Shown piece by piece: positions 1 through 10,771 of a stretch of DNA of 64,000 nt (position 1 is its first letter; each line of letters starts with the position of its first letter). The notes below the pieces were generated by a model, which saw only the letters and a list, made by a program, of their open reading frames with translations, was not told the origin of the DNA and made no database searches. The position numbers and the translations under genes were made by a program. This DNA comes from Onthophagus taurus. Lineage: Eukaryota > Arthropoda > Insecta > Coleoptera > Scarabaeidae. The stretch is taken from positions 15,254,501-15,318,500 of the forward strand of contig NC_091975.1 of NCBI RefSeq assembly GCF_036711975.1, written 5' to 3'.

Positions 1-3000
1 TGCTCCCAGATGCACCATTGTGGAGATTTTTTCAAGAATGTGGAAATTACAAGAGTGTTGAAAAAAAACGGTATCCGGAGCAGAATACAGAAAAACTTTT
101 ACTACAAAAGTTGTAGCAAATTGTTCGCTTAACACAACGGTCTGTGACTTTTTTGCTCCCAGATGCACCATTGTGGAGATTTTTTCAAGAATGTGGAAAT
201 TACAAGAGTGTTAAAAAAAAACGGTATCCGGAGCAGAATACAGAAAAACTTTTACTACAAAAGTTGTAGCAAATTGTTCCCTTAACACAATGGTCTGTGA
301 CTTTTTTGCTCCCAGATGCACCATTGTGGAGATTTTTTCAAGAATGTGGAAATTACAAGAGTGTTGAAAAAAAACGGTATCCGGAGCAGAATACAGAAAA
401 ACTTTTACTACAAAGGTTGTAGCAAATTGTGCCCTTAACACAATGGTCTGTGACTTTTTTGCTCCCAGATGCATCAATGTGGAGATTTTTTCAAGAATGT
501 GGAAATTACAAGAGTGTTGAAAAAAAACGGTATTCGGAGCAGAATACAGAATAACTTTTACTACAAAAGTTGTAGTAAATTGTGCCCTTAACACAATGGT
601 CTGTGACTTTTTTGCTCCCAGGTGCATCAATATGGAGATTTTTTCAAGAATGTGGAAATTACAAGAGTGTTGAAAAAAAACGGTATTCGGAGCAGAATAC
701 AGAAAAACTTTTACTACAAAAGTTGTAGCAAATTGTGCCCTTAACACAATGGTCTGTGACTTTTTTGCTCCCAGGTGCATCAATATGGAGATTTTTTCAA
801 GAATGTGGAAATTACAAGAGTGTTGAAAAAAAACGGTATCCGGAGCAGAATACAGAAAAACTTTTACTACAAAAGTTGTAGCAAATTGTTCGCTTAACAC
901 AACGGTCTGTGACTTTTTTGCTCCCAGATGCACCATTGTGGAGATTTTTTCAAGAATGTGGAAATTACAAGAGTGTTGAAAAAAAACGGTATCCGGAGCA
1001 GAATACAGAAAAACTTTTACTACAAAAGTTGTAGCAAATTGTTCGCTTAACACAACGGTCTGTGACTTTTTTGCTCCCAGATGCACCATTGTGGAGATTT
1101 TTTCAAGAATGTGGAAATTACAAGAGTGTTGAAAAAAAACGGTATCCGGAGCAGAATACAGAAAAACTTTTACTACAAAAGTTGTAGCAAATTGTTCCCT
1201 TAACACAACGGTCTGTGACTTTTTTGCTCCCAGATGCACCATTGTGGAGATTTTTTCAAGAATGTGGAAATTACAAGAGTGTTGAAAAAAAACGGTATCC
1301 GGAGCAGAATACAGAAAAACTTTTACTACAAAAGTTGTAGCAAATTGTTCCCTTAACACAATGGTCTGTGACTTTTTTGCTCCCAGATGCACCATTGTGG
1401 AGATTTTTTCAAGAATGTGGAAATTACAAGAGTGTTGAAAAAAAAACGGTATTCGGAGCAGAATACAGAAAAACTTTTACTACAAAAGTTGTAGCAAATT
1501 GTGCCCTTAACACAATGGTCTGTGACTTTTTTGCTCCCAGGTGCATCAATGTGGAGATTTTTTCAAGAATGTGGAAATTACAAGAGTGTTGAAAAAAAAC
1601 GGTATTCGGAGCAGAATACAGAAAAACTTTTACTACAAAAGTTGTAGTAAATTGTGCCCTTAACACAATGGTCTGTGACTTTTTTGCTCCCAGGTGCATC
1701 AATATGGAGATTTTTTCAAGAATGTGGAAATTACAAGAGTGTTGAAAAAAAACGGTATCCGGAGCAGAATACAGAAAAACTTTTACTACAAAAGTTGTAG
1801 CAAATTGTTCCCTTAACACAACGGTCTGTGACTTTTTTGCTCCCAGATGCACCATTGTGGAGATTTTTTCAAGAATGTGGAAATTACAAGAGTGTTGAAA
1901 AAAAACGGTATCCGGAGCAGAATACAGAAAAACTTTTACTACAAAAGTTGTAGTGAATTGTGTCCTTAACACAATGGTCTGTGACTTTTTTGCTCCCAGG
2001 TGCATCAATATGGAGATTTTTTCAAGAATGTGGAAATTATAAGAGTGTTGAAAAAAAACGGTATCCGGAGCAGAATACAGAAAAACTTTTACTACAAAAG
2101 TTGTAGCAAATTGTTCCCTTAACACAACGGTCTGTGACTTTTTTGCTCCCAGATGCACCATTGTGGAGATTTTTTCAAGAATGTGGAAATTACAAGAGTG
2201 TTGAAAAAAAACGGTATCCGGAGCAGAATACAGAAAAACTTTTACTACAAAAGTTGTAGCAAATTGTTCCCTTAACACAATGGTCTGTGACTTTTTTGCT
2301 CCCAGATGCACCATTGTGGAGATTTTTTCAAGAATGTGGAAATTACAAGAGTGTTGAAAAAAAACGGTATCCGGAGCAGAATACAGAAAAACCTTTACTA
2401 CAAAGGTTGTAGCAAATTGTGCCGTTAACACAATGGTCTGTGACTTTTTTGCTCCCAGATGCATCAATGTGGAGATTTTTTCAAGAATGTGGAAATTACA
2501 AGAGTGTTGAAAAAAAACGGTATCCGGAACAGAATACAGAAAAACTTTTACTACAAAAGTTGTAGCAAATTGTTCGCTTAACACAACGGTCTGTGACTTT
2601 TTTGCTCCCAGATGCACCATTGTGGAGATTTTTTCAAGAATGTGGAAATTACAAGAGTGTTGAAAAAAAACGGTATCCGGAGCAGAATACAGAAAAACTT
2701 TTACTACAAAAGTTGTAGCAAATTGTTCCCTTAACACAACGGTCTGTGACTTTTTTGCTCCCAGATGCACCATTGTGGAGATTTTTTCAAGAATGTGGAA
2801 ATTACAAGAGTGTTGAAAAAAAACGGTATCCGGAGCAGAATACAGAAAAACTTTTACTACAAAAGTTGTAGCAAATTGTTCCCTTAACACAATGGTCTGT
2901 GACTTTTTTGCTCCCAGATGCACCATTGTGGAGATTTTTTCAAGAATGTGGAAATTACAAGAGTGTTGAAAAAAAACGGTATCCGGAGCAGAATACAGAA

Positions 3001-6000
3001 AAACCTTTACTACAAAGGTTGTAGCAAATTGTGCCGTTAACACAATGGTCTGTGACTTTTTTGCTCCCAGATGCATCAATGTGGAGATTTTTTCAAGAAT
3101 GTGGAAATTACAAGAGTGTTGAAAAAAAACGGTATCCGGAGCAGATTACAGAGAAACTTTTACCACAAAAGTTGTAGCAAATTGTGCCCTTAACACAATG
3201 GTCTGTGACTTTTTTGCTCCCAGATGCACCATTGTGGAGAGTTTTTCAAGAATGTTTAAATTACAAGAGTGTTGAAAAAAAAACGGTATCCGGAGCAGAA
3301 TACAGAAAAACTTTTACTACAAAAGTTGTAGCAAATTGTTCCCTTAACACAATGGTCTGTGACTTTTTTGCTCCCAGATGCACCATTGTGGAGATTTTTT
3401 CAAGAATGTGGAAATTACAAGAGTGTTGAAAAAAAACGGTATCCGGAGCAGAATACAGAAAAACTTTTACTACAAAGGTTGTAGCAAATTGTGCCCTTAA
3501 CACAATGGTCTGTGACTTTTTTGCTCCCAGGTGCATCAATATGGAGATTTTTTCAAGAATGTGGAAATTACAAGAGTGTTGAAAAAAAACGGTATCCGGA
3601 GCAGAATACAGAAAAACTTTTACTACAAAAGTTGTAGCAAATTGTTCGCTTAACACAACGGTCTGTGACTTTTTTGCTGCCAGATGCACCATTGTGGAGA
3701 TTTTTTCAAGAATGTGGAAATTACAAGAGTGTTGAAAAAAAACGGTATCCGGAGCAGAATACAGAAAAACTTTTACTACAAAAGTTGTAGCAAATTGTTC
3801 GCTTAACACAACGGTCTGTGACTTTTTTGCTCCCAGATGCACCATTGTGGAGATTTTTTCAAGAATGTGGAAATTACAAGAGTGTTGAAAAAAAAACGGT
3901 ATTCGGAGCAGAATACAGAAAAACTTTTACTACAAAAGTTGTAGCAAATTGTGCCCTTAACACAATGGTCTGTGACTTTTTTGCTCCCAGGTGCATCAAT
4001 ATGGAGATTTTTTCAAGAATGTGGAAATTACAAGAGTGTTGAAAAAAAACGGTATCCGGAGCAGAATACAGAAAAACTTTTACTACAAAAGTTGTAGCAA
4101 ATTGTTCGCTTAACACAACGGTCTGTGACTTTTTTGCTCCCAGATGCACCATTGTGGAGATTTTTTCAAGAATGTGGAAATTACAAGAGTGTTGGAAAAA
4201 AACGGTATCCGGAGCAGAATACAGAAAAACTTTTACTACAAAAGTTGTAGCAAATTGTTCGCTTAACACAACGGTCTGTGACTTTTTTGCTCCCAGATGC
4301 ACCATTGTGGAGATTTTTTCAAGAATGTGGAAATTACAAGAGTGTTGAAAAAAAACGGTATCCGGAGCAGAATACAGAAAAGCTTTTACTACAAAAGTTG
4401 TAGCAAATTGTTCCCTTAACACAACGGTCTGTGACTTTTTTGCTCCCAGATGCACCATTGTGGAGATTTTTTCAAGAATGTGAAAATTACAAGAGTGTTG
4501 AAAAAAAACGGTATCCGGAGCAGAATACAGAAAAACTTTTACTACAAAAGTTGTAGCAAATTGTTCCCTTAACACAATGGTCTGTGACTTTTTTGCTCCC
4601 AGATGCACCATTGTGGAGATTTTTTCAAGAATGTGGAAATTACAAGAGTGTTGAAAAAAAACGGTATCCGGAGCAGAATACAGAAAAACCTTTACTACAA
4701 AGGTTGTAGCAAATTGTGCCGTTAACACAATGGTCTGTGACTTTTTTGCTCCCAGATGCATCAATGTGGAGATTTTTTCAAGAATGTGGAAATTACAAGA
4801 GTGTTGAAAAAAAACGGTATCCGGAACAGAATACAGAAAAACTTTTACTACAAAAGTTGTAGCAAATTGTTCGCTTAACACAACGGTCTGTGACTTTTTT
4901 GCTCCCAGATGCACCATTGTGGAGATTTTTTCAAGAATGTGGAAATTACAAGAGTGTTGAAAAAAAACGGTATCCGGAGCAGAATACAGAAAAACTTTTA
5001 CTACAAAAGTTGTAGCAAATTGTTCCCTTAACACAACGGTCTGTGACTTTTTTGCTCCCAGATGCACCATTGTGGAGATTTTTTCAAGAATGTGGAAATT
5101 ACAAGAGTGTTGAAAAAAAACGGTATCCGGAGCAGAATACAGAAAAACTTTTACTACAAAAGTTGTAGCAAATTGTTCCCTTAACACAATGGTCTGTGAC
5201 TTTTTTGCTCCCAGATGCACCATTGTGGAGATTTTTTCAAGAATGTGGAAATTACAAGAGTGTTGAAAAAAAACGGTATCCGGAGCAGAATACAGAAAAA
5301 CCTTTACTACAAAGGTTGTAGCAAATTGTGCCGTTAACACAATGGTCTGTGACTTTTTTGCTCCCAGATGCATCAATGTGGAGATTTTTTCAAGAATGTG
5401 GAAATTACAAGAGTGTTGAAAAAAAACGGTATCCGGAACAGAATACAGAAAAACTTTTACTACAAAAGTTGTAGCAAATTGTTCGCTTAACACAACGGTC
5501 TGTGACTTTTTTGCTCCCAGATGCACCATTGTGGAGATTTTTTCAAGAATGTGGAAATTACAAGAGTGTTGAAAAAAAACGGTATCCGGAGCAGAATACA
5601 GAAAAACTTTTACTACAAAAGTTGTAGCAAATTGTTCCCTTAACACAACGGTCTGTGACTTTTTTGCTCCCAGATGCACCATTGTGGAGATTTTTTCAAG
5701 AATGTGGAAATTACAAGAGTGTTGAAAAAAAACGGTATCCGGAGCAGAATACAGAAAAACCTTTACTACAAAGGTTGTAGCAAATTGTGCCGTTAACACA
5801 ATGGTCTGTGACTTTTTTGCTCCCAGATGCATCAATGTGGAGATTTTTTCAAGAATGTGGAAATTACAAGAGTGTTGAAAAAAAACGGTATCCGGAGCAG
5901 ATTACAGAGAAACTTTTACCACAAAAGTTGTAGCAAATTGTACCCTTAACACAATGGTCTGTGACTTTTTTGCTCCCAGATGCACCATTGTGGAGATTTT

Positions 6001-7404
6001 TTCAAGAATGTTTAAATTACAAGAGTGTTGAAAAAAAACGGTATCCGGAGCAGAATACAGAAAAACTTTTACTACAAAAGTTGTAGCAAATTGTTCCCTT
6101 AACACAATGGTCTGTGACTTTTTTGCTCCCAGATGCACCATTGTGGAGATTTTTTCAAGAATGTGGAAATTACAAGAGTGTTGAAAAAAAACGGTATCCG
6201 GAGCAGAATACAGAAAAACTTTTACTACAAAGGTTGTAGCAAATTGTGCCCTTAACACAATGGTCTGTGACTTTTTTGCTCCCAGATGCATCAATGTGGA
6301 GATTTTTTCAAGAATGTGGAAATTACAAGAGTGTTGAAAAAAAACGGTATTCGGAGCAGAATACAGAAAAACTTTTACTACAAAAGTTGTAGTAAATTGT
6401 GCCCTTAACACAATGGTCTGTGACTTTTTTGCTCCCAGGTGCATCAATATGGAGATTTTTTCAAGAATGTGGAAATTACAAGAGTGTTGAAAAAAAACGG
6501 TATTCGGAGCAGAATACAGAAAAACTTTTACTACAAAAGTTGTAGTAAATTGTGCCCTTAACACAATGGTCTGTGACTTTTTTGCTCCCAGGTGCATCAA
6601 TATGGAGATTTTTTCAAGAATGTGGAAATTACAAGAGTGTTGAAAAAAAAACGGTATCCGGAGCAGAATACAGAAAAACTTTTACTACAAAAGTTGTAGC
6701 AAATTGTTCGCTTAACACAACGGTCTGTGACTTTTTTGCTCCCAGATGCACCATTGTGGAGATTTTTTCAAGAATGTGGAAATTACAAGAGTGTTGAAAA
6801 AAAACGGTATCCGGAGCAGAATACAGAAAAACTTTTACTACAAAAGTTGTAGCAAATTGTTCCCTTAACACAACGGTCTGTGACTTTTTTGCTCCCAGAT
6901 GCACCATTGTGGAGATTTTTTCAAGAATGTGGAAATTACAAGAGTGTTGAAAAAAAACGGTATCCGGAGCAGAATACAGAAAAACCTTTACTACAAAGGT
7001 TGTAGCAAATTGTGCCGTTAACACAATGGTCTGTGACTTTTTTGCTCCCAGATGCATCAATGTGGAGATTTTTTCAAGAATGTGGAAATTACAAGAGTGT
7101 TGAAAAAAAACGGTATCCGGAGCAGATTACAGAGAAACTTTTACCACAAAAGTTGTAGCAAATTGTGCCCTTAACACAATGGTCTGTGACTTTTTTGCTC
7201 CCAGATGCACCATTGTGGAGATTTTTTCAAGAATGTTTAAATTAGAAGAGTGTTGAAAAAAACGGTATCCGGAGCAGAATACAGAAAAACTTTTACTACA
7301 AAGGTTGTAGCAAATTGTGCCCTTAACACAATGGTCTGTGACTTTTTTGCTCCCAGATGCATCAATGTGGAGATTTTTTCAAGAATGTGGAAATTACAAG
7401 AGTG
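1..7404. repeat. 153-bp satellite array, left block (about 48 monomers)
   Basis: Head-to-tail copies of a 153-bp monomer; the same 7-mer TGCTCCC recurs at 1, 154 and onward at that spacing. Monomers differ by a few substitutions (for example TTCGCTTAACACAACGG versus TGCCCTTAACACAATGG) and by the length of an A run after GTGTTG (mostly 8, sometimes 9). Since 153 is 3 x 51, the minus strand shows long open frames of 51-residue repeats until an A-run change shifts the frame. I read this as satellite DNA, not a gene: variants are not biased to silent sites and the frame breaks with homopolymer length. The block starts before the window and stops abruptly inside a monomer at the Jockey-like fragment. 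Confidence 0.97.
2290..7060. repeat. 612-bp four-monomer higher-order repeat in the left satellite
   Basis: A marked monomer variant (stem AACCTTT/AAAGGTT followed by GCCGTTAAC) occurs near 2390, 3002, 4687, 5300, 5758 and 6983. Spacings are 612, about 613, about 459 and about 1224 bp, that is 4, 4, 3 and 8 monomers. The variants between them recur in a fixed order, which shows four-monomer units spread as blocks, with one three-monomer slip. This is seen directly in the sequence. Confidence 0.8.
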
Positions 7405-7730
7405 GTGTAAATGATAAAAAGGCTCCAGTAGTCGCGGCGAAATCCGTGAAAGCGGTTAGTAGTCAGACGAAAAAGCCCAAAGGCAACGCTAACGTTGCCC
7501 CCAAAGACCGACGACCCTCCGAAGCTGTCGAGGTCGCAGAGGAGGCGTCGCAATAGGAGGCTTCGTAAAAGCGGGTCGATCGCGGTGGCTGAAACACCAT
7601 CACCGGTCAATGTTGCGGAACAGGCGGCGATGATGAGCGAGGTCATCCGGATCGACAAATCCGATAGGGACGCACGAGTTAAGTTGTGCCTCCAAATCAT
7701 GTCCGAGATGATGAAACTCTTATGATGATT
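7405..7730 (+). pseudogene. ORF1 tail fragment of a Jockey-like non-LTR retrotransposon
   Basis: Directly after the satellite edge comes GC-richer DNA coding, in shifting frames, a lysine/arginine-rich peptide with an RRRRNRRLRK stretch (frame starting near 7495, stop at 7723-7725). It sits just upstream of an endonuclease domain, where a retrotransposon ORF1 should end, so I infer a nucleic-acid-binding ORF1 C-terminus. No CCHC knuckle is visible in what remains. The 5' part is missing and the frame changes around 7490-7560. Confidence 0.45.
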
Positions 7731-7734
7731 CATC

Positions 7735-8405
7735 GAAGACCGAGAGTACCTCATTCGCTTGAGTTGGCTTATTGGAATGCCAACGGCCTTGTAAACAGAA
7801 TGAGCTTCGCGAGTTCGTCGAAAGGTATGACCTTGACGCGATACTCATCTGCGAAACCCATCTGCGAGCGGGCGACAGGCCACGGCTGCCCAATTGTCGC
7901 TTCTATCGAAACGTTAGAGTTGGAGCAAGAGGGGCGGGACAGCCATCTTCGTAAGGACCAGTTTGGCGCATTACGAGGATCTGACTCCCCCTCTTCAACA
8001 TCTCACGATCTCGAAGCTACTACGATTGTGGTACGAGCACTATCGGGGTGCGTCCGCTTGGTCGCCGCCTACAATCCGCCGAATCGGCGGTTGTTGGAAG
8101 ACTAATGGGTGTCTTGGATACGGACAGAGTCGTGGTTATCGCCGGCGACCTAAACGCCAAGCACCCATCGTGGAACAGTCGGATCGCAAACGCGAACGGT
8201 AAAATACTGCTGTTTTACCGACGAGACGGGCATTGACACCGATGCCCCCGCGGACCACACGTATTACCCGTCGAACGAAAGGCAATGATCTGACGTTTTG
8301 GACGTGGTTGTAATGAAAGATGTCAGACTAGTTCATAGAGTTACCACGCTCAACGAACTTAGTTCCGATCATCTCCCTGTGCTGCTGCAGCTAGAAGACG
8401 TCCCG
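7735..8405 (+). pseudogene. Jockey-like AP endonuclease domain, frameshifted
   Basis: The APE-type endonuclease that nicks target DNA for non-LTR retrotransposition. The motifs occur in the expected order but in different frames: LAYWNANGL near 7764, LICETHLRAGD near 7840, VVVIAGDLNAKHPSWNS near 8128 and SSDHLPVLLQLE near 8360. These hold the catalytic N, E, D/N and SDH signatures. WNANGL with ETH is typical of the Jockey clade. At least three frameshifts separate the motifs, so no functional protein is possible. It runs straight on from the ORF1 tail and into the linker before the reverse transcriptase. Confidence 0.8.
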
Positions 8406-8835
8406 GACGTTCGCGTTCCGGTTGAACGTTCCATTGTATCGTGGCCGGCTTTCACCGACCACATGCACGACAATATGGGACAAATACGACCGATCCACAA
8501 CGCTTAGGAACTGGATGAGGCTGTTGAACGACTCACGGTCGCTATCGAGGATTCTCTTCGATACGCGTAAAGGACCATCGATGGGCGCTAAATTAGGGAA
8601 ATTGGGATCCCGACCTCAAAAGACGCTATAACCGTCTGCGCGATGAAGTGAGAAGGGAACTCGCGGAGTTCCGATACGCGTCTTTCGACGCCAAACTCGA
8701 CGCCCTGAACAGCGAAGGCGATCACTCCTGTTGGAAGATGGTCAAGGTGCTGAAGGGGAACACGTCACACATGCCGCCCATTCACGGTAAAATTTTTGAC
8801 CACGGTCGGAGAATGGGGACGGTGGGGAATAAATT
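8406..8835 (+). pseudogene. Endonuclease-RT linker of the Jockey-like element, truncated
   Basis: Frame-shifted coding DNA follows the endonuclease. The stretch from 8648 includes RRELAEFRYASFDAKL and CWKMVKVLKGNTSHMPPIHG, matching the pattern (R/K-rich helix, then W-K-x-x-K-x-L-K...PP) that lies between endonuclease and RT in Jockey-group elements. The reverse transcriptase proper is absent: similarity stops near 8835, where AT-rich non-coding DNA begins. Element or deletion boundary unknown. Confidence 0.55.
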
Positions 8836-10324
8836 GACAAGACTTTGACTTTATAATAAATGAGTTTAAATTAAACAAACAAAAAAATGAGGCGGAGGTA
8901 TAGGATACACCTGGAAACCTTCCTAAGGTGTAAAGGAACGGAATACTCGAAAAACCTTCCAAGAGTATTAAGGTTGGGACAAAATGTACAAAAATTAATG
9001 AAAGTTAACAAAAAATAAAATCAAAGTCTTTCAAAATAAATCGGACTTACGGTAAAATTTAAATACGGGTATTTCTAAGAAAAATTAGCGGGTGTCTTCG
9101 GAACTAATCACGGCTGTTGCGGACTGTTGAAACTGTCGTAGAACTGATGAAGAACTGTTTTAAAAATCAGAATTTTAGCCGGCTATTTATACCATTTTGG
9201 GGCGAAAACTGGATTTTTCCGCGTGGGGGATCGTATCAGTACAAGTTATCAACGACTAATTTACAATGCGCGGCGCTATTTAACAAAAATAGCAAACTTC
9301 TGACGGCGCTATCGGATGCGGGACACAAAATTACATAATTATTGTCTTTGAACGGATAAAATCGGTTAAAGAACGGTGGAGTAATTAACAATTAATCAAC
9401 AATAATTAACGGAAAAATTTATAACACAAATCAAAAGATACCCTTCCTTATACGGAAAATCACAAAAATATTTTTAACAAAACCGGCCACTGTTTACGGC
9501 ACTTATATTCACAAACGTTTTCCCGACCACGTGTTTCACGTTAAAACCAATTAATCGGTATTAATTTACGCGCACCTTAACACAAAACAATTCCAGCAGT
9601 TGGGTGATGTTCGGGGCAATCCTACATGGGCAATATTTTCAACGGATTTCAGCATCAGGAACGGAGTAATTTAATTATTAATTATGATGCGGGATGATTT
9701 TCGGTGAATTATTGTGTTAATAATAAGCGGATCGTCTTTAAAATCGTTCAACGGTTATTTCATGATATTTGTAAATGTTTGAAATCGATTTGGTCGTTCT
9801 ACGATTTGTAATACCGCATCATAAAAAAAAAGTCGCTCTACGGTAGTTCGACGGTAGCTCGCTGGCAGCTGAAACTTCCTCGGGACGGTCGGCTGGACTG
9901 ATAGAAACATGTGGCTTGTCCTATCTTGTTTGAAAATTTGTTAATTTCGGAATTATTTAATTATTTGATAATAATTTTTCGGAAAGCACATGTTTTCGTG
10001 ATTCAGCAATTTTATTAATTACTTTCATTTATTAATGATTCGGTCAGGGAACGTTGTTATAATTTAAGATAACGATTTCGAAATGGAAAACGGAGAAAAT
10101 CAAAGTCTAATTAAGAAAATTATCAAAATTAATAAAATGTGAATTGGGTTGCATAAACGGGCGGTGATAAGGAGATAAAATATCTTTTTCGGAGTTCCTA
10201 CAAATCGGATGGAAACTGTAACGTATCGAGGTAGTGTGGGAAGTATACTCGGATATATTTAATTTTCGGTAATTTTTCAGGATATTCGGTTTTTGAAAAA
10301 TAAAAATAATGTAACTTCGTTACA
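8836..10324. other. AT-rich non-coding DNA, possibly an antisense LTR
   Basis: About 1.5 kb without a credible coding region. On the minus strand there is a good TATA-like sequence (GGTATAAATAGCC, plus-strand 9181-9193) followed leftward by about 350 bp rich in repeated AAAGTC motifs (8843, 9023 and again 10100). That is compatible with an LTR promoter and R/U5 in antisense, but I could not find paired LTRs, a primer-binding site or target duplications. Otherwise nothing recognised. Confidence 0.3.
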
Positions 10325-10333
10325 TGGTGTACT

Positions 10334-10696
10334 AAAAAAGCTAATTGGAAGTTATATCAGATGTCCGTTAGAACGCCATCTGCTTCGGAAGCAATCGATA
10401 ATGATATTGAATCCTTTTGTGCAATGATACTAGAGGCAGCCGAAAGATCAATTCCACGCTCATCATATATTCCTTTAAAGAAAGCTGTTCCCTGGTGGAG
10501 TAAGGATGTAGCAATAGCAATTCGTAATAAAAAATCCGCCTTTAAATTGTTCGGTAGACATCCAACAGAAGAAAATCTTATCCACTTTAAAAAGCTAAGA
10601 GCGGTTGCTAGACGACAGATACTTGAAAGTAAAAGGAATTCATGGAATAACTATGTATCTTCCATAACTTCCAATACTCCAAGCTCACAGATATGA
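10334..10696 (+). pseudogene. ORF2 linker upstream of the RT, I-like element
   Basis: Open frame beginning KKANWKLYQMS near 10334 and ending at a TGA at 10694. It includes VPWWSKDVAIAIRNKKSAFK and the basic stretch RRQILESKRNSWNNYV. The order 'NW.LY...  PWW...  R.K..A' is the usual linker between endonuclease and RT in Jockey/I-type ORF2. The RT continues in another frame from about 10772, so a nonsense codon and a frameshift both fall between 10694 and 10772. It is a domain fragment, not a separate gene. Confidence 0.7.
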
Positions 10697-10771
10697 AAAA
10701 TGGTAAAAAGTATTAAAAATAGTGCATCCTTTTTTTCTATTAAATATCTCATAGAAGACAATTCATTCTTG

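Noticed and set aside
211..7060. Long minus-strand ORFs (394, 551 and 653 codons) in the left satellite as protein genes
   Set aside because: They are the 153-bp satellite read in its one stop-free frame; they begin and end at A-run length changes and monomer differences are not biased to silent sites.
1..7404. CENP-B box in the 153-bp monomer
   Set aside because: No match to the TTCG....A..CGGG core; only a small hairpin and a short palindrome (CTACAA-AAG-TTGTAG) are present.
7362..7754. Minus-strand 130-codon ORF across the satellite/retrotransposon junction
   Set aside because: It spans two unrelated sequences and is the shadow of the plus-strand Jockey-like fragment.
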